Source of the DNA: Macquaria australasica
Taxonomy: Eukaryota; Chordata; Actinopteri; Centrarchiformes; Percichthyidae
NCBI GenBank assembly: GCA_005408345.1
Contig: SEMN01000413.1
Location: forward strand, 372,001 to 436,000
DNA: 64,000 nt
Reading direction: 5' to 3'
Shown here: positions 61,861 through 64,000 of the stretch, in pieces
Numbering within the stretch: position 1 is the stretch's first letter
How the letters are laid out: each line of letters starts with the position of its first letter
The notes under the pieces: model-generated
What the model saw: only the letters and a program-made list of their open reading frames with translations
Told to the model about the DNA's origin: nothing
The model's database searches: none
Made by a program: the position numbers and the translations under genes

Positions 61861-62834
61861 GTCTATTGTTCGTATCAGTTCTGATAACATTTTACTCACC
61901 AAATGTCTTTGCTGGGATCTGGAACACACAACAGGACAGCAATATAAAGGATGAGACAGCCATCCAGGTGCGTCCACACAGGTGTTTTTTGGATCTCTGT
62001 CCAGGTTGAATGTGGGCAGAACAATTCTGGGAATTACATGAGTTTACAGCATTTGTTTTCTTTTTGTTTGGTTTTTCTTTCACATTCACTTTCATAATCC
62101 CAGCCTTGACTTTTACCCATCCGGTGTCTGTTTCCCTGAACAGGTGCAACAGATCCACAATCACAGTTTATGCACGCCCACGTAGTCCTTTAGAGAGGTC
62201 TAATCAGGCACAACAAGGCACACATGTGCAGTTAGTCTTTGCCATGTGGACAGGAGGAACACGGGATCCAACCACCTACACATTTTCTTTAAAGGCCAAC
62301 CATTAAAGGTGGGGCTACAGAAAACCTTTCTCTGTAAATCAAATAAATGTCCAAGCTGTCCACTTTTCATTTTACAACAGGCGGTTCTGTTGGAGTGGAT
62401 GAGAGGCAAAGTACTGCTAGTATTAGCACAGTGCTAATGCTAGGTGTTAGATAGGTCTTCCTGATGTATGCTACAACATTCCTGACATCAATAAGGTAAT
62501 GAGATTAAGGGGAGTATGACTATGAAAATAAAAATGATATCTGGAGAGGAGTCAGTTTTCAGCTCTGTGGCTGGCAGTCTGTAGTTGTGGGAAGCTGTTT
62601 TAAATAATAGAAATGAATCTGCTCTGTGTCTGAAACAGAATGTCTAACAGGAGAGAGATTATCACATGAAGTTGCTGATAAAAGTTGCACAAACCAAGAT
62701 TCATTTCCAGTTCATACAGTTTTAATTTAGCTGATTTTGACAAAAAGTCACTCTCGATCACTGTATAAGCCGCTCTGTCTCTGTGGCTTATTGTTTGGTA
62801 AGTAGACCATGGGTGTACAGCCTCTTTTCACGGC
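61861..62834. other. Non-coding stretch
   Basis: No gene or repeat recognised. Confidence 0.5.
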
Positions 62835-63035
62835 AGACATTTTGACTTGTCAAAGCAGGAAAAGCACAGATGTAAGTAATATTAACGATGATTCCATTTC
62901 ATTAAGTGTCCCAATCACTGAGTGAGCATACACAATACCAGAGCCCTGGAACTGGCTCTCCTGAATGGAATTCAGCCATCATTAATGTTGTTAATTCCAC
63001 CTGTGCGTTTCCTTCTTTGACAAGTCAAAATGTCT
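62835..63035. mobile_element. 201-bp foldback (MITE-like) element
   Basis: Arm 62835-62862 (AGACATTTTGACTTGTCAAA then GCAGGAAA) is the reverse complement of 63008-63035 with one mismatch in 28. Similarity continues inward (GCACAGATG against GCACAGGTG, and an AATTAAC/ATTAACGATG region), so most of the unit is an imperfect palindrome. Each arm contains its own small palindrome, TTTGAC-TT-GTCAAA. There is no coding capacity. The target duplication was not resolved. Confidence 0.75.
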
Positions 63036-64000
63036 ATTGTCAGATTTGTGGGTTTGAAAATTGGCCTCCTTCTGCTTGAAAATTCCTACAACCATGTCAG
63101 TATATCTGTCAATATGACATGATTCAGGCACCCAAATGAAAACCAAATTTAAAGTACAACACTGAAGTATAAACACATGTAACCAGGCCAGTGTCTCAGA
63201 GCGAATAGTGTGTGTCAGATCAGACTCTCTTCAATCTTTCTCGTCTGTAAACTCTAATGAAGCAGAAATGCCAATGAACTCTTCTCTGAAAGCTGTTTGC
63301 TCTTCACTAAGGTTGTGATGTGGATGTAAAATTACCTCCAGGTAAATGTTGTGGGTGGGTGATCACCTTGCCTGCTCCAACAGACACTTTGGCAGGAAAC
63401 CAACCATTTATTTACAAAGAAATCAAGTTAAGATTTGATGAAAACATTTATTGATCCCTAAGGGTAGAGTGAGTAATTACGAAAAAAAAAGACAGAGGGG
63501 TTATTAAAGAATACCATTTAAATGTAATTAACTGAAATATCTCCAGAGAAATATTCCAGAAAAAGTGAGTTGGTAAAACATGTCCCTGAAGATTACACCA
63601 ACCACTGAGGCTGGTGGGGGGTGGGGGGTGGGAAGGCTGGAAACCACTGAAGCAGAATTTTCACTCTCATGCCAAATCCATCCCATTCCAAACAGCTCTG
63701 CCTAAATCTTTCCAAACCCGCCCGGGGAATCCATCTGACCTTCAGTGGAAAGACAGAGGAGGAGCTGAGGAAGATGATTTCATGATCAATATGTAACTTC
63801 TAACTCCACAGCTCCTGTTTCTAATGGACAGGCAGAATTGCAGTGCGCAGCTGAACAGCTCCAGAACCTTCTGTTGAAGAGATAATGAGCAAATGCACAT
63901 TGAGTGACGGAAGTTTTTTTTTTCCTTGTTTTTCCAGAAGACAGATAAAAGTGGGTCATAGGTCAACAAGACAAAGGCAAAGAACTGTGCTCATGAAAAC
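63036..64000. other. Non-coding stretch
   Basis: No gene seen. ATTTATTGATCCCTAAGGG at about 63448 looks like a minus-strand LINE 3' tail without a recognisable body. Confidence 0.5.

Noticed and set aside
1..64000. CRISPR arrays, prokaryotic operons or rRNA genes
   Set aside because: No regularly spaced direct repeats with unique spacers, no gene clusters and no rRNA-like sequence were seen; the window is vertebrate nuclear DNA.

Overview
This window looks like teleost fish nuclear DNA, probably percomorph, and is almost entirely non-coding. The signs are long (TG)n/(AC)n arrays, AT-rich unique sequence, and decayed fish-type repeats: a piggyBac DNA transposon, a Tc1/mariner relic, a retrotransposon solo LTR, tRNA-derived SINEs and LINE 3' ends. 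I found no host protein-coding exon, rRNA or standard tRNA gene that I can defend. The many short open frames have no recognisable domains, and most lie over microsatellites or polypurine/polypyrimidine tracts. The window could be a gene desert or the inside of a long intron; the sequence does not decide this.

Layout. 1-10.2 kb: unique sequence, a possible DNA-transposon fragment at the left edge, several TG arrays, an L2-like LINE tail, and two stretches that look like regulatory conserved non-coding sequence. 10.2-12.1 kb: a piggyBac element with perfect terminal inverted repeats and TTAA at both ends; its transposase frame has lost the N-terminal half. 13-20 kb: a SINE, a dispersed repeat, an inverted copy of the tRNA-Glu-like repeat family, and a LINE 3' end. 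22-31 kb: microsatellites, a 427-bp solo LTR inserted in a copy of the tRNA-Glu-like family, another copy of that family with inverted ends, and a TG-array cluster. 33.9-37.8 kb: AT-rich simple sequence, then an 885-bp island of alien composition (about 40 GATC sites and a single TA dinucleotide in 870 bp), then 2 kb of alternating polypurine/polypyrimidine tracts. 38-50 kb: another family copy, a perfect hairpin and long AC/TG arrays. 50.2-50.7 kb: a dead Tc1-like transposase. 50.7-64 kb: AT-rich unique sequence, a polypurine tract holding a 42-base assembly gap, a SINE candidate and a 201-bp foldback element.

The elements are nested. The piggyBac element and the solo LTR both appear to have landed inside copies of the same dispersed repeat. 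The oddest object is the GATC-rich island at 34.8-35.7 kb. It resembles neither its flanks nor an ordinary bacterial gene and should be treated as either an exotic insertion or an assembly artefact until raw reads are checked.
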